A DNA stretch of 64,000 nucleotides from Humulus lupulus (taxonomy: Eukaryota > Streptophyta > Magnoliopsida > Rosales > Cannabaceae), in contig NC_084795.1 in the NCBI RefSeq assembly GCF_963169125.1, positions 259,527,042 to 259,591,041 on the forward strand, written 5' to 3'. Positions within the stretch are counted from its first letter, which is position 1. Every line of letters starts with the position of its first letter. The notes below the pieces were generated by a model. That model made no database searches. It had not been told where the DNA came from and saw nothing but the letters and a program-made list of their open reading frames with translations. This document shows, piece by piece, positions 23,573 to 36,088 of the stretch. A program made the position numbers and the translations under genes.

Positions 23573-26084
23573 CCTAGCCCTCTACTTTTTATATACTTTT
23601 CTAGATCTCATTTATTCATTATTTCAAAACATCATATTTCGTTTTAGGGTTCAATCATCTTTTCCGGGTTTACAACTTTTGTGTGCCATCTTGGAAGAAG
23701 AGTTTCAAGTAAGTATATGTATTATAATTCTTATATTAAATCTTGTATAAAGAAGATTCTTTGTTTAGAAAAAATTTATGTTATGATGTTAGTTATTTTA
23801 GGGGTGTTTTGTTGTTAGTAGAAGAACTTTTATATTAGTTTAAATTGTTGTTTGTTTCTTAGTTTTTGTTGATTACTGCATTTTTCGTTTAAGTTTTTGG
23901 GCATTACATTGTTGGAAATCAAGTATTGAAGGTTGTTTTATTAGTGTGCTCACCAAGTGTTTGTGAAATTGACTCTGTTGACTGCGTTTTTAGCCAACGA
24001 CGTGAGAACGTCAAATACGACGAACCTTCAAGAGAATGTAAACGACAACAGACGGTATAAACAAGAAAAGTAAATAACACAGAATTTTTATAGTGGTTCA
24101 GCCCCGATTGTCGGTAATAGCCTAATCCACTTAGAGTTGTGATTTATAAATCTATACTCAAGATCAGATGGACTATGCCAACTGAGTTTCTTCAGTATAA
24201 ATTGTGAAAATACAAGAATTCTCTCTAATTTCAGCACTTTCTCTCTCTAGAATAGACAGACCCAATTTTATCTCTCTAGAAAGAATAAGCAGAAGGGACC
24301 CTCTTCTCATCCCATCAGCTCTCTATTTATAGAGATGGGATCCTCAACTGATATCCCCTTATAATAGGGATATTTTACTATATTTATTATATTTATATTA
24401 CAAATAAACATTCAACATTCAAAATGTAACAAACTCCCTATTTGTGGGAAGAATGAGAGATTCCCGCGCATGTTGTTGAAGTTGTATCTGACTTAGTCTC
24501 CTCTAGCTAGTTGGTCCACCTCCTACTCACTACCCATGCAAGTGCTGGTTAAACATGCATGGTGGTAGGATATGCATGGTGGTAGGACATGCTTTGGGTG
24601 GGCTGAACGTGCATGGTTCTCCTCGAACATGTACTCTCCTCCAGCATGCCATGTCCCTCCTTGAACCAATCTCCTTAGCTTCTCCTCGGACCAAGGTGGT
24701 CCGAGGCAACTTCCTTGGCACCTCACCTTGAACAACATTGAGGGAACCTCACCTTGGACAATATTGAGGGAACCTCACCTTGGACAATATTGAGGGAACC
24801 TCACCTTGGACAACATTGAGGCAACCTTCTTTAGCATCTCCCAAACATGTCCGATCGAACATTGTATAGACTTTCCTTATGAAAGTCTAAGTCTCCATTC
24901 TCTTGCATGAGACTCCTCCTCCTTAGCTATTTACCTTGGACACGTTCGAGCCAACACTTAGAAAACCTTGGGAGGCTTGCCTCCTACACACCCTTGGGGT
25001 CTCCTAGGACCACACCCTCCTTGGGGTCTCCTAGGACCACATCCTCCTTGGAGTCTCCTAGGACCACTCCCCTTAGCTCTCCTAGGAGGCACTCTCCTAG
25101 ATGCATTCTCCTTAGCCTCCTAGGATGCATTCTCCAATTTTTGGGTATAACAGACTCAATGAGGTTCTATGTCATAATTTCATTATTTTTGGTCTCGTAA
25201 TTATTTTTGGCCTAGATAGAAAAGGTTTGCAATGCAACATTGTGGCATAAGGAAACGAAAAGAGACAAACATGTATTGAATGAGAAGAAGACATTTGAGT
25301 TTTCTAGATTATTTAAACCAAAGAAAAAAAAATTGTTTGGTTGAATCGTATAAAACAACATATATGATATGAGACTGTGAGTATTATATGAGGTTGCTAT
25401 AGAATCTCTTTCACTGATAAATTAAAAATATTTTACATGAATATATTCTTTAAACCAAAGAAAACATTGCTTCTTTGATTTCTAAGGTTCGAAGCATTGA
25501 AACTAATAAAAAAACAAAAAAAAAAGTTCATATATTATAATGAATAATAATAAACAGTCTTTTAGTGTAGAAGCTAAGAACCCATTTCCTGTATAAAGCT
25601 GCAATAGAGAAATTAAAAACATTAGTATTTCAAAGATCAATCATGATACATAAGAATTCGTAATATATGGTCAAATTTTCAAGAATCATTCTAGCAATCT
25701 ACTTTCTTTACTTCCAAATTACATTTTATGATATTTAGTAAGCAGAAGATGATAACTGTAAATTATATGAAACATAATTATGTTTAGGAGAATTATATGT
25801 TGGGAGCTCATTGATTGCTTGTAGAATTATATGTATTGGAGAATTATATGTTCTGAGCATACGATCTGTCTCCACCTTATAATTACACATTAAAGCCCAT
25901 TGCTTGCTTTTTTATGTCTTGGAGAATTATATGTTGTGAGCTTATTGCTTGCTTTTTTGATCACCCCTAATTTTTTTTAGGCAATTCAATATTATATATA
26001 TGAGTTATTATAAATATAAATATATGCCTATTTGATGATTATACAATGTTTTGACATCATTGTTTTTGGTATTGTATTTCTTAG
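23573..26084 (+). promoter_or_regulatory. promoter, 5' leader exon and leader intron of the 26126 gene
   Basis: After the GC module comes TATATACTTTTC-like promoter text, then a leader ending in GAGTTTCAA with a donor GTAAGT at 23709. The matching acceptor TTCTTAG ends at 26084. The intron is about 2.4 kb because a solo LTR (23976-25152) sits in it. The layout parallels the leader of the Ulp1 gene at 32383. Inferred, no transcript seen. Confidence 0.5.
23976..25152. mobile_element. solo LTR (1177 bp) with TSD GACTC
   Basis: It starts TGTTGACTGCG and ends GGGTATAACA, and is flanked by GACTC on both sides (23971-23975 and 25153-25157). It contains two minisatellites: about 30-bp GGAACCTCACCTTGGACAA units (24725-24835) and CTCCTAGGACCACA units (24995-25075). 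There is no internal region, so it is a solo LTR of an element family not otherwise present here. It lies in the presumed leader intron of the following gene. Confidence 0.92.
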
Positions 26085-27325
26085 GTAATTTTGAAGAAAT
26101 ATTTTTTGTGTCTTATCTTGATCAAATGGCTCCTAAAAAGAAATCAAAGGTATCTATTGAAGCTTCTACTTCTAGGGATAAAAATCCAAAGTTTAACTCA
26201 GATAAGTTTGTTAGTGAAGAAGCTGAGAAGAGATTTGATAGTATGCGAGCAAAGAAAGTATTGGGTGAACGAGGCGTGGAATTCGATTCTAGACTGAAGC
26301 ATGATCCAATTTACAATAGTATTCTTGTTAATATTGAGCAGAGGGGGTGGAAGACTTTAGTTCAAGTACCTTATGGAGGAATAAAACAATTGGTAATATA
26401 ATTTTATGCTAATATTCCGGAGTGCCGCAAAAATAAATGTTTTGTTCGTGGAAAATGGGTGCCTTTCAATATTAATACTATAAATGGTATTTTCAAGTTG
26501 GTTACCTTAGATCCTGAGGAGGATGAGTATGTAAAATTTATAGAAGGACAAATTGATTTTGGTGCAGTGATAAATTGCTTGTGTAAACCAGGCTCTCAGT
26601 GGGTTATGTCTAATGGGAAACCTCGACATTTGATGAAAGCAGATATGACAAAAGAAGCCACTGCTTGGACTTATTTTGTGTGTGCAAATCTTCTTCCAGT
26701 TTCTCATGTATCCTCTATTACTGTTGAGCGTGCACTACTTATTTATGCCATTTTGGAGGGGTACACAATTGACATTGGCAAAGTGATCAATAGTAGCCTC
26801 AAACGTTTTGGACGGGGAGGCACAACAGAAGGTTTGGGACATGCATCCACTGTTACAACGTTGTGTCAAAAAGCTGACACTCCATCATGGACAGATGACC
26901 TCTTTGTTAGGGCTCTTCCTACTATTACTGCTGTTATGGTGAATGCATATGGTGAACAAACTGTTAAACGGTTAGCAAGAGCTAATTTAGCAGGTGCCAT
27001 ACCAGAGGAGAATGAGGAAGAAGAGATTGAACCTATGGCAGAGGATGCACATGTTCGTATCACTCCCCCTACAGATCCATATATGCAGTTCTTAGCTCAA
27101 CAAAACTCTCATATCATTCAACAAAATGATTTTATATATCGGCAAAATTCACATTTGATGCATTACTATGCCCAACGTAGTCAATATGATGCGGATCACA
27201 CTACCCATATCAACTCTTTGCTTGGGCGCTGGGATCAAAATCAACAAGATCCTATCTTCTTTCAGCAGCCACCACTTTTCCCACCATTTGATTCCCAGCC
27301 ACCATATCCTCAACATCCACCGTAG
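26085..27325 (+). pseudogene. putative plant transposon protein gene with one internal stop
   Basis: The likely start is ATG 26126 (MAPKKKSKVS), after an acceptor AG at 26083-26084. One frame runs to the TAG ending at 27325, broken only by TAA at 26399-26401 just before FYANIPECRKNKCFVRGKW. The downstream part, with INGIFKL, LLPVSHVSSITVERALLIYA, EGLGHASTVTTLC and a Gln/Pro-rich tail, matches the 'putative plant transposon protein' domain (Pfam Transposase_32 type), whose biochemical role is unknown. The stop replaces what is usually an acidic or Gln codon before FYANI. Without it the product would be about 399 aa. It is recently disabled, or read through or re-spliced; which is unknown. Confidence 0.82.
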
Positions 27326-27355
27326 CCCCCATATTAGTTTATTGGTCAGCTCGTT

Positions 27356-27461
27356 GATTTGTTTTATTTACTTTTTATAACTAACGTAGGTCTCTCACTT
27401 TAGATGCCTAGGAGGGCAGAAGCTAATGTAATGACCTGAATTTAATATTTATGATATGAAC
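27356..27461. repeat. 106-bp direct repeat, copy 1 (pairs with 29732-29837)
   Basis: It starts GATTTGTTTTATTTAC and contains GATGCCTAGGAGGGCAGAAG. The second copy 2376 bp downstream differs at only about three positions. It begins just after the 26085 gene's stop codon, so it is that gene's 3' region. Confidence 0.93.
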
Positions 27462-28939
27462 AATTTATGCTTGTTCTTAACTGTCTAGTAACGGTTGGTC
27501 CAAAATTCTCTTTCTATTTTTATCAGTTGCCAAGAAGATCAATTCCCAGAGACCCCTGAGATTTTTCCCATTCACATGTTATGTTATTATTTTACTTCTC
27601 TTGTTAGGCCAATTCATTTTCAACTTTCTTTTTCTCTTATCTAGTAGTACTACTATACCCTTTTGTTTCAATATTAATTAGAGTTTTGAGATACCTAGAT
27701 AAACTTAATATGAATCCCAATACCAAGAGTATAGACTTATCAATACTATGTTTTTGCTTACATAGCAAACCCGAGAACCCCTTTTTCAACCACACTCAAT
27801 GCTCACAAAAGTCTCAACTAAACAATGAAGATATATGAACTAAAATCCACTAAAGATCAATGAACATACCATTGTAAAACAAAAGACAAAAGACAAGAAA
27901 GATCAAACTAGTTGTTCTTGAACTTGTTATTACCTGGACAACAAACATGAGTTTGGGGTGTTCTTCATGTAGTGGACTGATTTGAAGTCACCAAGGAACA
28001 TAAGAGCTTCTGACATGCTAATATAACGACTGACAGGTCTTGAAGGCCACATTAGAAAGAGGCCTCCCAGGGTATATATATGTAACCAATGATCCACTCT
28101 GTAATGAATAACAAGTTATATTCAAAACCAAATCCATGGTTAATTTTTTCAAGTCAAGAGTTTTGAGCATGTCTTTACCATGTTTGTTGTGGCTTGAATA
28201 ATCCCAATTTGTTAAGGGAATAAAAAAGCAATTCCACAAGCCATTAAAAAATCTACCAGCATGGGAGTTGAATCTGATTGCTAAAACCTTCACAAGCAAA
28301 GATTGAAAGACCAAATGTATCAGTAAACAAGACAAATCCTCTACAGCAACCCCAGCAGTTGTGGGACACATTCTTGGCCAGAGTGCAGTGATTATTAGCA
28401 TTCAAACTCACCAAATTGGGCCAAAGGCATCATAGGATTATCATGAAGACAAAACCAACATCAAGTATATACCAATATATAGCTCCCAATATGATGTAGT
28501 TCGCTGCTTTAACAGTTATAAAACAAAACAATTAAAGTTATAATTTACCATATTTGATGGAGTTGTCAATACCCAAGATAACCTAATTTGTATAAACATT
28601 TGTACAAAGGCAAGTTGATCAGAAACTCTTGCAGCATATGTAGTAGGAGCAGCAAAATTTTTGAGTTGAAATGATTAATTTAAGAAAAAAACAAAAACAA
28701 ATTATATTGAATGTATGGTTTTATCTGATTTCATTTATATATGAAACAGAGAAGAAAGATTAAAAACCCTGACATTCTCAGTGACCAAATACTCTACAGA
28801 CCAAAAAGATATAATTGCAATAAAACCATACATTTATGCTTGTTCTTAAATATCCTTATACATTTATGCATGGTTGGAAGCATCATGTCATGGGGTTAGT
28901 ATTCTTAGCAGATTTTTGAATAATCTAGGAATTGAGCAT
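27462..28939. other. no recognised gene
   Basis: A minus-strand frame (28018-28401) and neighbouring short frames show no known domain. Segments read like scrambled intron/exon debris. It lies between the two copies of the 106-bp direct repeat. Confidence 0.45.
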
Positions 28940-29170
28940 TTTTAAAGCTGTCAAGTGGCTAATGAGATATTTATCGAGTTGTTCTACTACAAGTTTAATA
29001 TTGGTTCCCAAACTGATGCATCAAGTGTGATTGGCTTTGTTGAATCTGACTATGCAACAGATTTAGACTAAAGAAGAATTCAATCTGGTTTTGTATTTCA
29101 TTAAATGGCTGCACTATAGGTTAGAAAGCTAATCTTTTCAATCTACTGTTGCTTTATCAGATATTTTTTG
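28940..29170 (+). pseudogene. copia RNase H-region remnant
   Basis: The plus strand reads, with stops, AVKWLMRYL, then QTDAS, VESDYATDLD, RRIQSGFVF and STVALS. This is the copia C-terminal RNase H region (usual form SDYAGDLDKRRSLTGYVF). Only this fragment is present. Confidence 0.75.
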
Positions 29171-29199
29171 GGCCAACTTGGCCTGATGTTCTTAGCTTG

Positions 29200-29680
29200 G
29201 TAGTTTCTGTGTAGAGCAATAAAAGGTTGGATAACTCTTGCTTGATTGGCATGTGTTTGTTGGATGTTTTGGGAAGCTAGAAATGAAGTGTTGTGCATGG
29301 AAATAAGGATGACAGCAGAGGAGATAATGGCTTCTGCTAGAGCTTATTTTGATTATTGGAAGACTGGCTAACACAATATTGAGATGGATCTGTTTGGTAG
29401 TCTCAGTGAATCTCATAAATTGGTGCAATCAATTAAAGCATGACAAGGAAGAATCAAAATCACTGTTGATGCTGCTTTGTTTGATTTTGTTGGCTGTTTC
29501 GGTATAGGTTGGATAGCAAGGAATGAAGATGGTGAGCTGATTGAGGTTGCTAAAGAAGTGATCAAAGGAGTTGAATCTCCCCTTATTGCTGAAGTCATTT
29601 GGCTAAAGGAAGTTCTTCACATGAAGATGATGAGCTCATCTTCTTCACATGAAGATTCATTTGAAAACGACTTCATTTGA
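29200..29680 (+). pseudogene. RNase H-like (RVT_3) remnant, LINE-associated
   Basis: The plus strand encodes CWMFWEARNEVL, then KITVDAALFDF, GCFGIGWIARNEDGELIEVA and PLIAEVIWLKE. This is the RNase H-like domain found at the end of plant LINE polyproteins and related host proteins. Stops interrupt the frame and the catalytic pattern is incomplete. It abuts the copia fragment, so the stretch is a patchwork. Confidence 0.7.
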
Positions 29681-29731
29681 AAATGACAAGCATTAGTTAA
29701 TTGTATGAATGCAATTGTGGTCATTTTTACA

Positions 29732-29837
29732 TGATTTGTTTTATTTACTTTTTATAACTAACCTAGGCCTCTCACTTTAGATGCCTAGGAGGGCAGAAGC
29801 TAATGTAATGATCTGAATTTAATATTTATGATATGAA
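29732..29837. repeat. 106-bp direct repeat, copy 2
   Basis: A near-identical second copy of 27356-27461, including GATGCCTAGGAGGGCAGAAG. It bounds, with copy 1, a 2.3-kb patchwork segment. Confidence 0.93.
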
Positions 29838-30259
29838 CTGGAATAGCTCATTTTTCCAATATGTGTGGTGGTCTCTCATGACAAAACAGCTAAATTCTGC
29901 TCCAAGTTAGGTCTGATATGCTGGAGTATGTTGAAAAATGCCATGCCTGCAACCCCAGATTTCAAGTTTCCTAATACAAGTTAGCTGTTAGCATCCCAAA
30001 AGCTCAAGTGGTAGTGCCAGAAACTGAGTTATATATTTATGTTATGTAGATTTTATTTCATCCTCTTTGAATATGCTTTCACTTCAGCATTATATCAATT
30101 CAGAATAAAGGTTTCAAATCAATTTCAGAACAGAAAATTTCTTCAAGCTTGATAATTACTAAAAAATGAAAGAAAGAAAGAAAAATAATTTGAACTGAAT
30201 TTGAACTGTTTTGTTATTTACCAGCATACAATACCATGCTTCGATTTTAGATTCAAAAA
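29838..30259. other. no gene seen
   Basis: AT-rich text with a short AAAGAAAGAAAG run near 30170. No recognised coding content. Confidence 0.5.
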
Positions 30260-31370
30260 GGTAAAAAAGCAGTTAAACCCTAAAACCACAAACCAAATGG
30301 CATCAAATTTTGAACCACAAGGCTAAATGGTATATAATTTTCATTCATTAACCTCTTTTAATAATCCAAGTTTATTTAAACCACAATGATTTAAGTTTAA
30401 ACCAGTGAGCTTTAAATTTAAACTGCTAAGATTTAAATTTAAACCACTTGCCTAAAAATTTAAACCATAAACCAATTGGCATCAAATTTTCAACCACAAG
30501 GCTGAATGGCATCAAATTTAAATCACAATTTATAAATTTTTATCCATTAAGCTCTATTTATAATTCAAATCTCTTTAAACCACAACCTTTTAAATTTAAA
30601 CCCCTAAACTTTAAATTTAAACCCCTAACTTTAGCTTTAAACCTATTGGTTAAAAATTTTGAACTACAAGGCTAAATGCATCAAATTTTGAATTACAAGG
30701 CTAAATGGAATCAAATTTTGAACCATAATTTATAAATTTTTATTTATTAAGCTATATTTACAATCCAAGTCTCTGTAACCAAAATGTTTTAAATTTAAAC
30801 CCCTAATTTTTAAATTTAAACCCCAAACCAAATGGCATCAAATTTTGAACCCCAAAGCTAAATGGCATCACATTTAAACCACAATTTGATAAATTTTTAT
30901 CCATTAAGCCTTAATTATAAATTAATACCACTTAATCCACAATATTTTAAATTTAAACCACTAAGATTTAAATGTATACCACAAGGCTTAAAATTTAAAC
31001 CACTTGCCTGAAAATGTAAACCACAAGACTTGGATAGCTTAAATCATGAGCCTAATGGTTTAAAATTTAGGCAACAATTTACAATTTTTTTATGCTTTTA
31101 AGCTTAAATTATAAACCTTGTATCTTTAAACCCCTAGGTTTGAAATTTAAATCACGAGGCTTGAAATTTGAACCACTTGCCTTAAAATTTAAACCCCTAA
31201 TCTTAAATGGCATTCAAATTTAATCCTCAAAGTTTAAGTTATAATCATTTAGGCTTATATCATAAACATGGTCTTTTTAACCATTATGTTTAAAATTTAA
31301 ACCAACACCCTTTAAATTTAAAACATATTGTTTTATTGGTTAAAAATTTAGACCCCAAGTTGTGATTGGC
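30260..31370. repeat. AAATTTAAACC-type degenerate repeat array 3
   Basis: Same unit vocabulary as at 22110-23330. It again ends in a poly-A stretch followed by a GC-rich palindromic module. An open frame across it (30448-30675) is only the repeat translated. Confidence 0.88.
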
Positions 31371-31411
31371 AAAAAAAAAAAAAAAATTATATATTTTGTT
31401 ATATGTGTTCA

Positions 31412-31531
31412 CTGTGCGCCGTGGCCCATATATTTTCGAGCCGCGGTGCACAGCTACATAAAATTGCTTTATTTTTAACCCACCGGCGCGTCACGGCTCT
31501 AGCCTTCCTTTTTATGCGCGCCGCGGCGCGG
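31412..31531. repeat. GC-rich palindromic module 3
   Basis: CTGTGCGCCGTGG pairs imperfectly with CCGCGGTGCACAG across a short AT loop. It is followed by CGGCGCGTCACGGCTCT and by GCGCGCCGCGGCGCG. The arrangement matches the modules at 22769, 37944 and 39078. It lies about 850 bp before the ATG at 32383. Confidence 0.9.
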
Positions 31532-32382
31532 TGATTAGATCAAAAACCCGCGGCACATTCTTCACATGCCCAAAGTGTGTTGTATTATAACCCCTTACGT
31601 ATTTGTATTATTATTATATTTTCAGTGTTTTCACAAACCCAAGTTCAGTGTTTTCCCAAATCATTCTTAGCTCTAAACTCATTATCTTCTTCTCCATTTT
31701 CAACATTTCATTTATAGCTTTGGTTTGACCCTCCCTTTATGAGGACAACCATTCTTTTTTTTATCGTCCATATTCGAAGCTATTAGAGGATTTTTGAGCT
31801 GAAGTTGAGCTTCTAACAAGGTATTTTCAATGTTTTCTTGCAAATTTATTCTATGTTTTTTTTTTTTGGAATCTTAACTGAAAATTAAAATTTAACAATG
31901 TTAATAGATGCAAGTAACTGTAAAATATATTCTTTTTTTTTTCGTTGTATATATATATATATGTATTCATTGTTTCACTTAACTTATCCATGCATCCAAT
32001 AATGATTATTTTAATGCTTTGATTTTAGTTCATTATCATGCATTGTATCCGTTTGACAAAATACTTCAACTGAAATTCAATTGTATAGTATTAAGAATAA
32101 GGATTTTATTACTCTTTTGTTGAATTGATTTTCATGCCTTGTAAGTGTTTGACAAAATGTCTTAACTAAATTGCAGTTTGTATAATCCTTAGAATATGCG
32201 ATTTTGATTCAATATTATTATATTTATAGGACATTAAATTCCATGATTAAATGTATGAAAATGTCTTCAATATTATGTGTTTTGTTTGTTCTTTTTTTTT
32301 TATATATATATATTTTAAAGCTGGAAGTGTTATTTTAAAAACATGTTGTTTATATTTTTTGCTTGTTTTTTTTATGTAAGAT
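31532..32382 (+). promoter_or_regulatory. promoter and 5' leader with intron of Ulp1 gene B
   Basis: Promoter-like AT text follows the GC module. A leader exon ends CTTCTAACAAG with a donor GTATTT at 31821. An acceptor TGTAAG ends at 32380, two bases before the ATG. Inferred from splice-site words and from the parallel layout at 23573. Confidence 0.45.
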
Positions 32383-35300
32383 ATGGCAAAGAAAGCTCGT
32401 ATCACGAAGAAGAATAGGAAATCAGGTTATTATCATAAAAAATTGAATGTTTTCAAGGTAATTTTACATTGTTTATATATGTTTCTTTTTTTGCTTTAAA
32501 AAATAAAAGAAGATAATGTTTTCTATTTAATTATTTGTTTTCTATTTTTTTTTATTTTTATGTGCAGAATTTAAGTCCAAATAAGATGATTTTTGCTAAG
32601 AATCAAATGAAAGTTAATTTTCAAGATCATCAACTCAATTTCCGTTGTATCGAGAATTCTCTAACTGATGCTCAATTTGAAAAGTTAAAGGATTCATGCT
32701 TGGGATTTCTCTTAGATATTAATAGTAACCTAAAAGTTTGTTCCATGATTGTTCATTCTCTAATTCTTCATGAGGACGGTAGCTCTAGTAGACAAGACAT
32801 CCGAATGAACTTTGGAGGGAAAAGAGAAAAGTTTGGAATTGAAGAATTTTCTCTAATAACTGGTCTAAATTGTTCCCAGCTTCCTACTGATGTTGATCAT
32901 AGTGTTCAACCCAATAGATTAATAGAAAAGTACTTCTCTGGGAAATCATCAATCTCAAGAAATGACTTGAAAAACCTTCTCATGTCTTCAAAAATAGATG
33001 ACGAAGATGCCGTTAAGATAGCTAAAGTACATATTGTGCAAAACATTTTAGAAAGTAAAAGAGGTGACAGGATTGTTGATGATTTTGTTTTGAAATTGGT
33101 TGATGATGAACAAAAGTTTGAGAATTATCCATGGGGTCGTCGTTCGTTCAATGAAACTATTGGGAGTATTTCAAGTGTTTTGGATTTGCAAAAAAACAAT
33201 TATGAGTTGTGCGGCTTTCCTGTGGCTTTCCAAGTGTGGGGTTATGAGGTTATTCCATCATTGAGATCTTTGTTTGGCGCTCGTGTAAGTTCAAAAATCC
33301 CTAGAATCTTAAATTGGAAGTCAACTAAAGTGAACAATCTCCGATCAATTTGGTCTAAAGTTTTCCAAAAATCAAAAGTACGTATTCATATATATATATA
33401 TTTATATTTTTAGTATTGTTCTTCAATTAATTTCAATTGTTGTACTGTTAACAATTTTGTTTTGTTCATTCATTTTCTTATTTTTATGTATATAGGTTGA
33501 TTATGTTTGTTTGTCTCCATCTAGTGTGGAAAAAGAGTCATTACACCTTAATGGTATGTTTACTGACACAGTTTTTCTTGAAAGAGGAATATACATTGAT
33601 GCAAACAATCCCCCCTCAATGATGAGTAACAAGACAAAAAGTAGCTCAATTGATGAAGAAATTATTTCAATATTGAAGGTATATTTATATTATCTACTAT
33701 TTTTTCATAATTTAATAATGTATGTTCTTTTTTTTTTCATTTTTGTTTAGGACTTGCGGTTTATATTTTAATATATTTTGTTTTCTCTTTTTTTTTTCTT
33801 TCTAATTTGCTCTATCACCTATGATTTTTTTCCTAGGAGCTCAAAGAGGAGATCATTGAAATAAAAAAAGATATTGTTGAAATTAAAAGTGGAATTGGTC
33901 AGATTAATATATGCATGGCACAAATTGATGAGAGAACGAAAGATACAGATGCCATGAAGAAACAAATAGAAGATTATGAACAACTAATTAAGAAATTTGT
34001 GAAACAAAATGATTTAAAGAAATGCATACATGAAGAAGGAGAAAAAGTGAAAGAGAGAAGCAAAAAACGTTTGAAATATGTGCAAGATTCCAAAGTTTCA
34101 GAGAAAACTAGAAATTTATCTGCTTAAGAGGAATTGCAAGCATGCATAAATGATTTGTTAAGTGGTGAAATACTTCTAAGTAGTCCTGAATGTGTTCCTC
34201 AACCAAAGGTACAAATTTAAAATATTATCTATTTTTCAATAAAGTTTTGTGTTAATTTTCATTTAATTATCATGTTCTTAACTTTCATCTTTTATTATTT
34301 GTAGGAATGCATGAATTTTGCAAGCAATGCCCCTATTGAACAAAGAGAAAATTATAATAAGAGGAGCATACATGGCAAGCAACCACCAAATATTTCTAAA
34401 ATTTTAGAGAAAATAAAAAAACCTTCTACACTGTTGAGATCAACTGGCGAGATTGTTCCTAGCAATCAAAAATGCATTCCTCCTTCTCTGTCAATTGTAA
34501 AAAGTGCCCCACAAGTATAAACTTTGAATTTGATGATACTTGCATAAACATGTATTAATTTTTTTTTTAATTGTAGTTGCTGATTTTTTTGATATGTAGG
34601 TTGTCAATGAAAAATTCTATCAAAAGGAAGAAAATATTGCAAAGAACTTTAGAGGAACAGAAGAACAAAAAGAAGTAAAAGAAGTGAAGCAAATGAAAAG
34701 TGATCATGATGATTTAAGTGCAATCATGGCTTCCCCACCATCCATGACAACTATTGTGGAACCAAGTGAATTGCTTTGTTCTTCTGTGAACTCTACAGAA
34801 GCAAAGAATACTTGTCATTTCTTAGGCAGATTTCCATTTGAGAGTGAATATGAAGTTATGCCTGTTCCAGAAGCAATTTCATTCTTCTTGGAGTGGTACA
34901 CTCATGGTATGAATAAGAAAAGGTAAATGAATTGTGTTTGTGTTTTCTTTTCAATTTTTTTTATTATTTTATATATATCTTTTTATAAATGTTTGTTGAT
35001 TTTGTAGAAGTAAATCATCTCCATATGCTGCATTTCATGCCAAATTAAAATCGCCTTTATCATTGGGAGGGATAGAAATTGACAACAAAAAGTGGTTCTT
35101 TGATTTGTGTGATGCAGAAGGTCTCATCAATAACGATGTAAGATTTTATACTATCTAGCATTTATTATTATATTGGGCATACTTTAGATTGTTTTCATTT
35201 TCAATTTTGTTATGTTATAATTGGATTATATATTTTATGTTTTTTTTATATATTTTTTTTGCAGCATATTGATATATCTTTTTACTATTTGCGAAAGAAG

Positions 35301-36088
35301 GCATTGTCTCATACTTGTTATCCTTCATTTCGGAAATGTACTACAACAAGTTGTGTTTTTGATCACTACATGACCCTAATTAGTTGTGATGAAGCTCATT
35401 TAAGGAAGATGATTTCAGATGTAAAAAAAAATGATCAACATAAAAGGATAAAGCATCCATGTCCCAAAATGAAGGCTATTATTGATTTCATTATGGGAAA
35501 AATATTGAAATTTGGAAAGTCATGGTTTGAAGTTGACTTTGTTTTCATGCCATTTCTTATTCCACAAGGAAGGGGGATTTATTTAGATCATTGGAGCTTA
35601 GGAGTTTTACATATAGATAAAAAGATTATCTATATCTATGACTCAATTAATAGTCCCAATAACGAAGATGTTGAAACACACGTGAAGAAATATTGCAGAA
35701 TTCTTCCATTCATTTTGGATTATTTGGGCTTCCATTGAAAAACGTAAACATTATGCACCTATGTGCGAGGATTTTAGGTTCTCATGGGTTGAAACTCCTT
35801 TTCAGAATAACACGTGAGTTTGTTAAGATTCAATTACTTTGTATGCTGAGTTTTTCTTTTCTCCTCAATTTTTTCTGTTGAATTTTGTTTTTACCAATTT
35901 GCAGGTTTGATTGTGGTATTTACGTGATAAAAATGGCTGAGTTGTTAATTATGGGGATGTCTCCATTCAAAATTGGTCCAAACAATGTTGTTGATATGAG
36001 AAGGAAGATGGCCTTAGAATTTTGGGATCATGGGTACAAGAGGAAGCACGGTCATGAAACTCCAGCAGAGAACTTGTGTCATGTATGA
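32383..36088 (+). pseudogene. DUF1985-Ulp1 protease gene B (MULE passenger), decayed
   Basis: Exons inferred: 32383-32457, 32568-33377, 33496-33678, 33837-34203, 34305-34514, 34600-34922, 35008-35137, 35265 to about 35817, 35905-36088. Exon 1 starts MAKKARITKKNRK. Exon 2 is DUF1985-like (SCLGFLLDIN, FGIEEFSLITGLNC, YPWGRRSFNETI). A Lys/Glu coil follows. The C-terminal Ulp1 domain has HWSLGVLHID, IYDS, TPFQ and FDCGIYVIKMAE, so the His-Asp-Gln-Cys set is present. Lesions relative to gene A: TAA at 34125-34127, where A has CAA, and one extra T near 35735-35738 before the GAAAAACG segment, which shifts the frame ahead of the catalytic Cys. Gene A lacks these two and carries others. Confidence 0.86.

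Noticed and set aside
28018..28401. 127-codon minus-strand frame
   Set aside because: No recognisable domain, and it lies in a patchwork of debris.
32383..36088. Treating Ulp1 gene B as functional with an unusual intron around 35738
   Set aside because: No splice sites fit. A single extra T compared with gene A restores the expected frame, so a frameshift is simpler.
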